DNA of 14,343 nucleotides, from contig CAMFPJ010000026.1 in assembly GCA_945971755.1 (NCBI GenBank), forward strand, positions 1-14,343, given 5' to 3'. Within the stretch, counting starts at the first letter, position 1. Each line of letters starts with the position of its first letter. The DNA is from an uncultured Clostridia bacterium. GTDB lineage: Bacteria > Bacillota > Clostridia > Oscillospirales > Acutalibacteraceae. The notes beneath the pieces are model-generated. The model searched no databases and had not been told where the DNA came from. It saw only the letters and a list, made by a program, of their open reading frames with translations. Of this stretch, positions 8,346-14,267 are shown piece after piece. A program made the translations under genes and the position numbers.

Positions 8346-10480
8346 TCGGTTTCCTCGTCTTTTTTCTTGCGTTTTCTTTCTGCTTTTCTTTCAAAGCCGC
8401 AAGCTTCATTTAAGCAGACCTCAAGTCCGCCTTTTCTCTTAAAGAGTGATTTTCCGCATCTGGGGCAAATTTCATCAGTGGGTTTATCCCAAGTCATAAA
8501 GTTACATTCGGGGAAATTGCTGCAACCGAAGAACACATAGCCTTTTTTAGACTTTTTCTGAATAACCTTACCTCCGCATACGGGGCAGGTTGCGGTTGTT
8601 TCCATAACAAGGGGTTTTGTGTTCTTGCACTCAGGGTAACCGGGGCAGGCAAGGAATTTACCGAATCTGCCCACTTTAATAACCATATTTCTGCCGCATT
8701 TGTCGCAAATTACATCGGTTTTATCCTCTTGAAGTTCAACCTTAACTCCCTTCATATCTGCCTTTGCCTTTTCAAGAGTTACACTGTATTCGTCATAGAA
8801 TTTGTGAAGCATCTTAATGTAGTCAGTGTCGCCGCTTTCAACAAGGTCAAGTTCACTTTCAAGACCTGCTGTAAACTTAACATTAACAATCTTCGGGAAT
8901 TTCTCTTTGAGAAGTTTTGTAATAGCCTCACCCAGTTCCGTTGGCTTCAAGAGTTTTTGCTCACGTACAACATATTCACGTGCAGTAATTGTTGAAATAA
9001 TTGTAGCGTAGGTTGACGGTCTGCCCACACCTGTTTCCTCAAGCATCTTAATAAGGCTTGCTTCCGTGTAGCGTGCAGGCGGCTGGGTAAAGTGCTGATT
9101 TCCGTTAAGCTCTTTAATTTTTATTGCGTCACCCTCGTGAATTTCGGGTAGCTTGCCCTCTTCCTCTTCGTCAGAGTCGTCATCTGTACCGAATTCATAA
9201 AGGCGGGTATAACCGTCAAATTTTACCGAATAACCGCTTGCAGAGAATGTAACATATTTGCCGTTTGCAGCGTCTTTTTCATTTGCACCTCGAATTTCGG
9301 CCTTAACAGTATCCTGAACACAAGCGGCCATTAAGCTTGCCATAAAGCGTTTCCAAATAAGAGAATAAAGTTTATACTGCTCTGCAGTAAGGCTCTTTTT
9401 TGCCTTTTCGGGTGTAAGGTCCATTGTTGTGGGGCGAATTGCCTCATGCCCGTCCTGTGCGTTTGACCTTGACTTAAAATAACGTGGGGTGCTTGGGAGA
9501 TAATTCTCACCGAAAGTCTCTCTGATGTAATTATTACCTGCCGCTCTTGCTTCTTCGGAAATGCGAAGTGAGTCGGTTCTCATGTAAGTAATAAGACCTA
9601 TTGAGCCGTATCCCTCAATCTCAATACCCTCATAAAGTTCCTGAGCAACCTTCATTGTGCGTCTTGCCTGAAAATTCAGTTTACGTGAAGCCTCTTGCTG
9701 CATTGTTGAGGTTGTAAACGGCGGCGCAGGCTGACGGTTTCTGACGCCTTTTTTAACTGAAACGGCAGTAAAAGATGCATCTTGAAGTCTTGCAAGGTAC
9801 TCGTCTGCCTGTGCTTTTTCAGTAATTTTAACCTTACCCGTTTCATCACCTGTAAACTGTGCTTTGAAAGCCTTTCTTGATGACGGAGCAAGCATTTTTG
9901 CATCAAGGCTCCAATACTCTTCCGGGACAAATGCTCTTATCTCGTTTTCACGGTCAACAACAAGTCTGACAGCTACTGACTGAACGCGTCCTGCAGAAAG
10001 TCCTCTGCGAATTTTCTGTGAAACGAACGGGCTTAAAGTATAGCCCACAATTCTGTCAAGAATTCTTCTTGCCTGCTGTGCATTAACAAGGTCAAGGTCT
10101 ATCTTTTCAGGCTTTTTAATTCCCTCTGTTACGCAATTCTTATTGATTTCGTTAAATTTTACACGGTTAAGGTCATCTAAGCTGAGCCCTAAAAGTGTTG
10201 CAAGATGCCACGAAATAGCCTCTCCCTCACGGTCCGGGTCGGCTGCGAGAATAACGCCGTCTGAATTCTCGGCCATTTCCTTTAATTCTTTAACAAGTTT
10301 TTCTTTACCTTTAATTACGGCATATTTAGGAGCAAAATCGTGTTCAATATCAACACAAAGTCTTGCCGCAGGTAGGTCACGAACATGCCCCTTTGAGGAA
10401 ACGACCTTATAATCTTTTCCTAAATATTTTTGTATGCTTTTTGCTTTTGAAGGAGACTCAACGATAACAAGTTTTGACAT
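8342..10480 (-). CDS. topA: DNA topoisomerase I (type IA)
   Basis: Relaxes negative supercoils by cutting and passing single strands through a 5'-phosphotyrosine intermediate. The 712 residues start with the Toprim domain (VESPSKAK with E8; DPDREGE at 81-87). The type IA core follows with RRGLSAGRVQSVA at 158-170 and the active site GLITYMRTDS, Tyr299. After an acidic insert (DDDSDEEEEGK), the core ends near 580. Three C-terminal zinc ribbons follow: cysteines 592/595/612/618, 632/635/653/659 and 672/675/689/694. A highly basic then acidic tail closes the protein (RKKKDEETE). The ATG at 10480 has an AAGGAAG site and follows dprA after 18 nt, a frequent Firmicutes order. The protein is complete and of typical length. 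Confidence 0.98.
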   Translation of the reverse strand: MSKLVIVESPSKAKSIQKYLGKDYKVVSSKGHVRDLPAARLCVDIEHDFAPKYAVIKGKEKLVKELKEMAENSDGVILAADPDREGEAISWHLATLLGLSLDDLNRVKFNEINKNCVTEGIKKPEKIDLDLVNAQQARRILDRIVGYTLSPFVSQKIRRGLSAGRVQSVAVRLVVDRENEIRAFVPEEYWSLDAKMLAPSSRKAFKAQFTGDETGKVKITEKAQADEYLARLQDASFTAVSVKKGVRNRQPAPPFTTSTMQQEASRKLNFQARRTMKVAQELYEGIEIEGYGSIGLITYMRTDSLRISEEARAAGNNYIRETFGENYLPSTPRYFKSRSNAQDGHEAIRPTTMDLTPEKAKKSLTAEQYKLYSLIWKRFMASLMAACVQDTVKAEIRGANEKDAANGKYVTFSASGYSVKFDGYTRLYEFGTDDDSDEEEEGKLPEIHEGDAIKIKELNGNQHFTQPPARYTEASLIKMLEETGVGRPSTYATIISTITAREYVVREQKLLKPTELGEAITKLLKEKFPKIVNVKFTAGLESELDLVESGDTDYIKMLHKFYDEYSVTLEKAKADMKGVKVELQEDKTDVICDKCGRNMVIKVGRFGKFLACPGYPECKNTKPLVMETTATCPVCGGKVIQKKSKKGYVFFGCSNFPECNFMTWDKPTDEICPRCGKSLFKRKGGLEVCLNEACGFERKAERKRKKKDEETE

Positions 10481-10498
10481 AATTTATCTTCCTTAAAA

Positions 10499-11698
10499 TC
10501 ATTTTATAGTATATCTTCTGCCTGACTGTGCACCTGCAAGTCCGTAAACTTCAAGTTCAGTAAGAGCAGAAAGTGTTTCTGCCATAGTAAGCCCGCACTT
10601 TTCACAGATTAAGTCCACATGCTGCGGCACATCGGTTAAAAATTCATAAATCTTTTTAGCCTCGTCCGTTAAAAAGCTTGGGGTTTCTTTTTTTACCGCT
10701 TTTTCCGTATGATTTTGTGCAGGTTGCGTATTTTGAACTGTTTCCCTTGCAGAATTCAGATATTTCTGTGCTCTTTTTACGATTTCATCATCAGGGAACG
10801 GTGTCTTATCAATTATTTTATCATAATAAGAGGAGTAATATTCCTCTAAAATGTCGTTGGGTGAGAATACGGCTATCGCACCGTCACGGATAAGCTTGTT
10901 AGTACCGAGAAAAGAAGAATGTACCAAATCACCGGGTACCGCAAAAACATCCTTACCCTGTTCAAGAGCAAGTCTTGCAGTAATCAGGGAACCGCTTCGC
11001 TCACCTGCTTCAACAACGATTGTGCCGAGAGAAAGCGCCGAGATTATCCGATTTCTTATGGGGAAACTCACTCTGCTTGCAGATGTTTTGGGCGGATATT
11101 CGGAAATTACCGCTCCGTTTTGTGCGATTTTCTCCCGCATAACCTGAAGCTCCATAAGATATTTCGTATTAAGTCCGCAACCCAGAACGCAAACAGTCTG
11201 TCCGCCCTCTTCCATTGCGCCGAAATGCGACTCGCTATCAATACCTCTTGCGCCGCCGGAAACAATCGTAAAGCCTTTGCTTGCAAGTGCAGATGAAAGT
11301 GCCTTTGCAACAGCACAGCCGTAATCTGACGCTTCCCTTGCACCCACTACGGAAATTGAAAGCTCATTTAGCAAAACCTTTTCATCGCCGTAAAGATACA
11401 GTACAAGGGGCGGAGTGTCAATTCTCTTAAGTGATTCAGGATAATACTCACTTTTCGGAGTAATTATTTTCATTCCTGCGTCCAAAGCCTCTTTCATTGA
11501 CTTTTCCGCATTTTCAATGGGGTATGATTTTAATTTCCTGACTTTAGCGAGAGTGTAAACACCCAAAGCGAAAACATCACGCACATCTGCCTCATAAATC
11601 TTTTTTGCGTCCCAATTATAGTAAGACACAAGCGGAAGACAGTTTTCGCCCTGTCCCAGCGCCTCGGAAAGCCAAATCCAATAAAGTGTATCGTTCAT
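10499..11698 (-). CDS. dprA: DNA-processing protein DprA
   Basis: Binds incoming single-stranded DNA during natural transformation and loads RecA; also widespread in species not known to be competent. With the ATG at 11698 the protein has 399 residues. It has an N-terminal helical region (1-100), then the Rossmann-like domain with VVGAREASDYG at 117-127, SGGARGID at 147-154, FPIRNRIIS at 212-220, GSLITARLA at 236-244 and VPGDL. A variable linker (290-340) and a C-terminal winged-helix domain (about 345-399, ending SGRRYTIK) follow. A GTG at 11713 in the same frame would add five residues. I prefer 11698 because it makes an ATGA overlap with the upstream stop, as at three other junctions here, and MNDTLYWIWL is a typical family start. 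Topoisomerase I follows after 18 nt. Identity is certain; the start is likely. Confidence 0.96.
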   Translation of the reverse strand: MNDTLYWIWLSEALGQGENCLPLVSYYNWDAKKIYEADVRDVFALGVYTLAKVRKLKSYPIENAEKSMKEALDAGMKIITPKSEYYPESLKRIDTPPLVLYLYGDEKVLLNELSISVVGAREASDYGCAVAKALSSALASKGFTIVSGGARGIDSESHFGAMEEGGQTVCVLGCGLNTKYLMELQVMREKIAQNGAVISEYPPKTSASRVSFPIRNRIISALSLGTIVVEAGERSGSLITARLALEQGKDVFAVPGDLVHSSFLGTNKLIRDGAIAVFSPNDILEEYYSSYYDKIIDKTPFPDDEIVKRAQKYLNSARETVQNTQPAQNHTEKAVKKETPSFLTDEAKKIYEFLTDVPQHVDLICEKCGLTMAETLSALTELEVYGLAGAQSGRRYTIK

Positions 11699-12477
11699 TT
11701 TGTCATTTCCCACATAATGATTGACGAAGCCTCTGCTGCGTTAAGCGACTCTGCTCTGCCTTTCATTACAATCGTTACTTTTTCGTCGCAAGCGTTTTGT
11801 GTTTCAACCGAAACACCGTTGCCTTCATTCCCGATTACGCAAATGCCGCCTTTTGAAAAATCAGCTTTTGTAATATCGGTAGCATCACCCGAAACAACCG
11901 ATGCGAATGTGCGAATACCGAGTTTTTTGCACTCCTCAATTTTTTGGGGAAGACTTTTCGCAACCGTCACAGGCGTTCTGAAAACAGAGCCCATTGATGC
12001 CCTGAGTGCCTTCGGGTTGTAAATATCGCAACCGCCGGATATTATAATTCCGTCAATTCCGAGAGCCTCGGCAGTGCGAATTACCGCACCGAGATTATTG
12101 GGATTTTGTACCGAATCAAGAGCAATATATTTTTTGCCTTTTTCGGGGACAAAATCTTTTCTGCTCATTTTCACTGTGCAAATCACACCCTGAGGTGACA
12201 CAGTGTCGCTTACTGAATTCATAACCTCTTCACTCACAATGTAAACATTATCTGCCGAGGCTGTGATTTTTTCTATATCGTCAAAGTTTTTATCTCTGCA
12301 CTTTTCGGTCACAAATACGGAAACTATTTGCTGATTTGAGACAGCCGCATCTCTGCAAAGACGGACTCCGTCGCACAAAAAAAGTGATGAAGCTTTTCTT
12401 GACGATGATTTCAGCGTAAGCTCTTTAAGCTCTTTTATTTTCGGGTTTTTGCTTGCTGTAATAACATTATTCTTCAT
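11695..12477 (-). CDS. SpoU/TrmH-family RNA 2'-O-ribose methyltransferase
   Basis: SAM-dependent SPOUT methyltransferase that adds a methyl group to a ribose 2'-OH in rRNA or tRNA. The 260 residues have an N-terminal substrate-binding domain (about 5-105, opening ITASKNPKIKELKEL) and the knotted catalytic domain. That domain has motif 1 NPNNLGAVIRTAEA from 125, motif 2 VIGNEGNGV at 214-222 and motif 3 ESLNAAEASSI from 243. Motif 3 more often reads SLNVSVAA, but Asn246 is kept. Position right after rplT matches the ysgA gene of Bacillus, so 23S rRNA is the likeliest substrate; the exact site is unknown. No Shine-Dalgarno precedes the ATG at 12477, only an AT-rich stretch containing TATAAT, and a terminator hairpin lies just upstream. 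The family is sure, the specific name is not. Confidence 0.92.
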   Translation of the reverse strand: MKNNVITASKNPKIKELKELTLKSSSRKASSLFLCDGVRLCRDAAVSNQQIVSVFVTEKCRDKNFDDIEKITASADNVYIVSEEVMNSVSDTVSPQGVICTVKMSRKDFVPEKGKKYIALDSVQNPNNLGAVIRTAEALGIDGIIISGGCDIYNPKALRASMGSVFRTPVTVAKSLPQKIEECKKLGIRTFASVVSGDATDITKADFSKGGICVIGNEGNGVSVETQNACDEKVTIVMKGRAESLNAAEASSIIMWEMTK

Positions 12478-12482
12478 AATTA

Positions 12483-12524
12483 TAAAAAATGGAAAACCAC
12501 GCGCGAGAGGAAACTCGGCGTGGT
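12483..12524 (-). terminator. Intrinsic terminator after rplT (partial or attenuating)
   Basis: On the minus strand ACCACGC (12524-12518) pairs with GCGTGGT (12502-12496), extended inward by CGAG/CTCG after a one-base bulge at 12503, with a 6-nt loop. The stem is followed by TTTCCATTTTTTA. The T-run is interrupted by CCA, so termination may be incomplete. It would close the infC-rpmI-rplT unit while letting some transcription reach the methyltransferase gene, which starts 6 nt beyond the T-run. Confidence 0.72.
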
Positions 12525-12530
12525 CGGTAA

Positions 12531-12887
12531 TTATTTAAGTGCTGCTTTTGCCTGTTCTGTAAGTGCTGTAAATGCTGCAGGGTCTGCAATTGCAATTTCT
12601 GAAAGCATTTTACGGTTAAGGTCAATGCCTGCTTTTTTAAGTCCGTTCATAAATGTTGAATAATTCATGCCGTTCATTTTGCAAGCTGCTGAAATTCTTG
12701 TGATCCAGATTTTTCTGAAATCACGCTTTTTCTGCTTTCTGCCAATGTAAGCATACTGACCGGACTTCATAACAGCTTCTTTTGCTGTTTTGAAAAGAGC
12801 GTGCTTTGAGCCATAGTAGCCCTTAGCCATCTTTAATGTTTTGTTTCTTCTTTTGCGAGTCATCATCGCACCTTTAATACGTGCCAT
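12531..12887 (-). CDS. rplT: 50S ribosomal protein L20
   Basis: Binds 23S rRNA early in 50S subunit assembly and, in Bacillus and E. coli, represses its own operon by binding the mRNA leader or an internal site. The 118 residues match the family along their length: MARIKGAMMTRKRRNK start, LKMAKGYYGSKHALF, AYIGRKQKKRDFRKIWITRI, and NRKMLSEIAIADPAAF near the end. The ATG has a full GGAGGT site (12901-12896). It lies 53 nt after rpmI; that gap carries a TTGACA box and a 13-nt palindrome. A terminator-like hairpin follows the stop. Normal in length and composition. Confidence 0.98.
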   Translation of the reverse strand: MARIKGAMMTRKRRNKTLKMAKGYYGSKHALFKTAKEAVMKSGQYAYIGRKQKKRDFRKIWITRISAACKMNGMNYSTFMNGLKKAGIDLNRKMLSEIAIADPAAFTALTEQAKAALK

Positions 12888-12903
12888 TGTGTGTTACCTC
12901 CGA

Positions 12904-12932
12904 TATAAAGTATAAGTGCTAAGCACTGTCAA
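12904..12932 (-). promoter_or_regulatory. Possible internal promoter with palindrome between rpmI and rplT
   Basis: The minus strand has an exact TTGACA (12932-12927), a 17-nt spacer, and a poor -10 candidate TTTATA (12909-12904, three of six matches). The spacer carries the perfect inverted repeat AGTGCT-T-AGCACT (12927-12915), an operator-like position. As RNA it could instead form a 5-bp hairpin with a 3-nt loop upstream of the rplT ribosome binding site. Evidence is sequence pattern only, and the weak -10 lowers confidence. Confidence 0.3.
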
Positions 12933-12940
12933 ATCAAATA

Positions 12941-13138
12941 TTATTTATAAGGAACAAGACGCTTAATCTGCTTCTGGTTTGTTGTGTCTGCAACTGCTGT
13001 CTTGCGAAGATTACGTTTTCTCTTTGTGCTCTTCTTGTTAAGAATGTGTGATTTGTTAGCGTGTGCTCTGATGGGCTTGCCGTTTTTTGAAAGTTTGAAG
13101 CGTTTTTTTGCTCCGCTGTGTGTTTTAAGTTTCGGCAT
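12941..13138 (-). CDS. rpmI: 50S ribosomal protein L35
   Basis: Small, very basic ribosomal protein of the large subunit. The 65 residues are typical of bL35: start MPKLKTHSGAKKRFKLSKNG, central HANKSHILNKKSTKRKRNLR and end QIKRLVPYK. The ATG has a perfect AGGAGG (13152-13147) at good spacing. It sits 31 nt after infC and 53 nt before rplT, the universal infC-rpmI-rplT order, so it is cotranscribed with both and presumably shares their leader control. Nothing unusual. Confidence 0.98.
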   Translation of the reverse strand: MPKLKTHSGAKKRFKLSKNGKPIRAHANKSHILNKKSTKRKRNLRKTAVADTTNQKQIKRLVPYK

Positions 13139-13169
13139 ATTGAATTCCTCCTAAAATTACTTTCGTAAA

Positions 13170-13688
13170 TTATTTTGCTGTTTTCGGAGCCAAGAACATA
13201 AGCATCTGTCTGCCCTCAAGCTTTGCGGGCTTTTCAACAGTGCCTTGCTCGGCTGTTGCTTCGGCAAAACGTTCCATAATTCCGTTACCAAGGTGTGCGT
13301 GAGCCATTTCACGGCCACGGAAACGAATTGAAACTTTAACTTTGTTGCCGCTGCTTAAAAATTTGATAGCGTGATTAACTTTCGTTTCAAAGTCATGCGT
13401 ATCAATGTTAACGGACAAGCGAACCTCTTTCGTTTCAACGATTTTCTGATTCTTTCTGCGGTCCTTTTCTTTCTTTGCCTGGTCAAAACGATACTTGCCG
13501 TAGTCCATTATTTTGCACACGGGCGGTACGGCTGCCGGTGAAACCTTAACTAAGTCAAGATTACGCTTTTCAGCCTCTTTGATAGCGTCTTTGCCGGACA
13601 TGATGCCGAGCTGTTCACCTGAGTCGGTGATAACTCTGACTTCCTTATCTCTGATTTCTTCATTGATTTGCAATTCTTTGGTAGCGAT
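13170..13688 (-). CDS. infC: Translation initiation factor IF-3, probable AUC start codon
   Basis: Binds the 30S subunit, keeps it apart from 50S and checks start codon and initiator tRNA. It has the N domain (LQINEEIRDKEVRVI, GEQLGIMSGKDAI, DLVKVSPAAVPPVCKIMDYG), the linker (YRFDQAKKEKDRRKNQK, about 66-82) and the C domain (KEVRLSVNIDTHDFETK, RFRGREMAHAHLG, end APKTAK). No ATG precedes this domain in frame. A TTG lies at 13673, but it has no ribosome binding site and would start right at QINEEIR. The codon ATC at 13688-13686 lies 7 nt after AGAGGTG and gives a 172-residue protein beginning MATKELQINEE. Non-AUG starts of the AUU/AUC/AUA type are a known infC trait that lets IF-3 repress itself. 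Identity is certain; the AUC start is an inference with good support. Confidence 0.96.
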   Translation of the reverse strand: MATKELQINEEIRDKEVRVITDSGEQLGIMSGKDAIKEAEKRNLDLVKVSPAAVPPVCKIMDYGKYRFDQAKKEKDRRKNQKIVETKEVRLSVNIDTHDFETKVNHAIKFLSSGNKVKVSIRFRGREMAHAHLGNGIMERFAEATAEQGTVEKPAKLEGRQMLMFLAPKTAK

Positions 13689-13695
13689 AAATAAA

Positions 13696-13702
13696 CACCT
13701 CT
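13696..13702 (-). promoter_or_regulatory. infC ribosome binding site
   Basis: The minus strand reads AGAGGTG, a strong Shine-Dalgarno, with TTTATTT (7 nt) between it and the AUC codon at 13688. The alternative TTG at 13673 would be 22 nt away, too far. This site therefore decides the start. Confidence 0.75.
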
Positions 13703-13715
13703 CAAAATTTTTGGC

Positions 13716-13749
13716 AAATTAAAATGCGGACAGAAAAATTCTGCCCGCA
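13716..13749 (-). terminator. Intrinsic terminator/attenuator in the infC leader
   Basis: TGCGGGCAGAA (13749-13739) pairs with TTCTGTCCGCA (13735-13725): eleven pairs including one G-U, with a 3-nt loop, followed by TTTTAATTT (13724-13716). It lies after the promoter and 14 nt before the infC Shine-Dalgarno. It is thus a conditional terminator for the downstream operon rather than the end of an upstream gene. Confidence 0.8.
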
Positions 13750-13828
13750 CCAATACAATCAATTAAGAGTATTGACCGTTCCGAGAAACCCGAACGGTGA
13801 GAGAATTTAACTGCTCTGCTTTATTGCT
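13716..13828 (-). promoter_or_regulatory. Structured 5' leader of infC-rpmI-rplT, probable L20 leader
   Basis: From the predicted start of transcription (about 13828-13826) the RNA has three hairpins in a row. The first is ACCGTTC (13798-13792) with GAACGGT (13781-13775), with a 10-nt loop. The second is CAATAC (13774-13769) with GTATTG (13756-13751), with a 12-nt loop, extendable by wobble pairs. The third is the terminator. In Bacillus and relatives a leader at this exact position binds free L20, which promotes termination (Rfam L20 leader). Position, terminator and length agree with that family; I could not align it to the covariance model, so the identity is inferred. Confidence 0.7.
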
Positions 13829-13833
13829 CTGCT
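13812..13833 (-). repeat. Two 9-nt direct repeats at the start of the infC transcript
   Basis: AGCAGAGCA occurs exactly twice on the minus strand, at 13833-13825 and 13820-13812, with a 13-nt period. The first copy spans the predicted transcription start and the second lies in the first 20 nt of the RNA. No function is established. Confidence 0.6.
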
Positions 13834-13862
13834 ATTTTAACAGCAAATTCCCCGTTTGTCAA
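13834..13862 (-). promoter_or_regulatory. Sigma-A promoter of infC-rpmI-rplT
   Basis: Consensus -35 TTGACA (13862-13857), 17-nt spacer, and -10 TAAAAT (13839-13834, five of six matches). Upstream lies an AT-only stretch with a perfect TTTTATT/AATAAAA inverted repeat (13885-13866), which may act like an UP element. Initiation is expected near 13828-13826. This is the best promoter in the window and is placed as expected for a ribosomal protein operon. Confidence 0.85.
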
Positions 13863-13893
13863 GAGTTTTATTTAATTTAATAAAACATTTATA

Positions 13894-14250
13894 TTATGAA
13901 TTTGATACCGACCCGCCTGTTTCTGTGCTCGGCGCAGTGCTATCCGTTTCAGATACTTGCGGTTCTGTCGTAGAATAAACATATGGAGATGTCATTACTG
14001 TTCCGAAAACATCGCTCGGAATATGTAATAGTAATTCCGACTTTTCTCCGGTATATTCATTGTATCTATATGGACGTCCGTTTTTGTCAATATGATATCC
14101 TATCTTTTCTCCTTCCGGGGTAATATATACATATATTTCGCTGTTATCACGTTTTCGTGTGTTTTTAATAAGTAAAGCACTCTCGCCAATAATAACTGTT
14201 GCCGCAATAATTGCAACAACTATCAGCAATATTTTCTTCTTTCTGTTCAT
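13894..14250 (-). CDS. Small membrane-anchored protein of unknown function
   Basis: I do not recognise this 118-residue protein. It starts with a basic patch (MNRKKK) and one hydrophobic segment at about 7-28, then a basic stretch (KNTRKR). This may be a signal anchor or uncleaved signal peptide; no clear cleavage site is seen. Residues 39-75 are polar and Tyr/Gly-rich (YITPEGEKIGYHIDKNGRPYRY), and 92-118 form a Ser/Thr/Glu low-complexity tail as in surface-exposed linkers. An ATG at 14280 in the same frame would add ten residues, but it has no ribosome binding site. The ATG at 14250 has AGGGGGA 6 nt upstream. It is separated from infC by 205 nt containing the infC promoter, so it is not functionally tied to that operon. 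Composition and coding strand match the neighbours. Confidence 0.75.
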   Translation of the reverse strand: MNRKKKILLIVVAIIAATVIIGESALLIKNTRKRDNSEIYVYITPEGEKIGYHIDKNGRPYRYNEYTGEKSELLLHIPSDVFGTVMTSPYVYSTTEPQVSETDSTAPSTETGGSVSNS

Positions 14251-14267
14251 AGCCGGTCCCCCTACTG

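Noticed and set aside
8045..8413. Plus-strand open frame of 122 codons crossing the trmFO/topA junction
   Set aside because: It lies opposite two conserved genes, the product has no recognisable domain, and no promoter or ribosome binding site precedes it.
11711..11713. GTG as the dprA start
   Set aside because: The ATG five codons later forms an ATGA overlap with the preceding stop, as at three other junctions here, and gives a more typical N-terminus.
13702..13804. Possible masking of the infC ribosome binding site: CTCTCA in the leader could pair with TGAGAG
   Set aside because: Only six pairs plus one wobble, and it competes with the stable first hairpin; too weak to claim without covariation.
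13866..13885. AT-only inverted repeat as an intrinsic terminator for the upstream gene
   Set aside because: The stem has no G-C pairs and no clean T-run after it; it is better explained as an AT-rich promoter flank.
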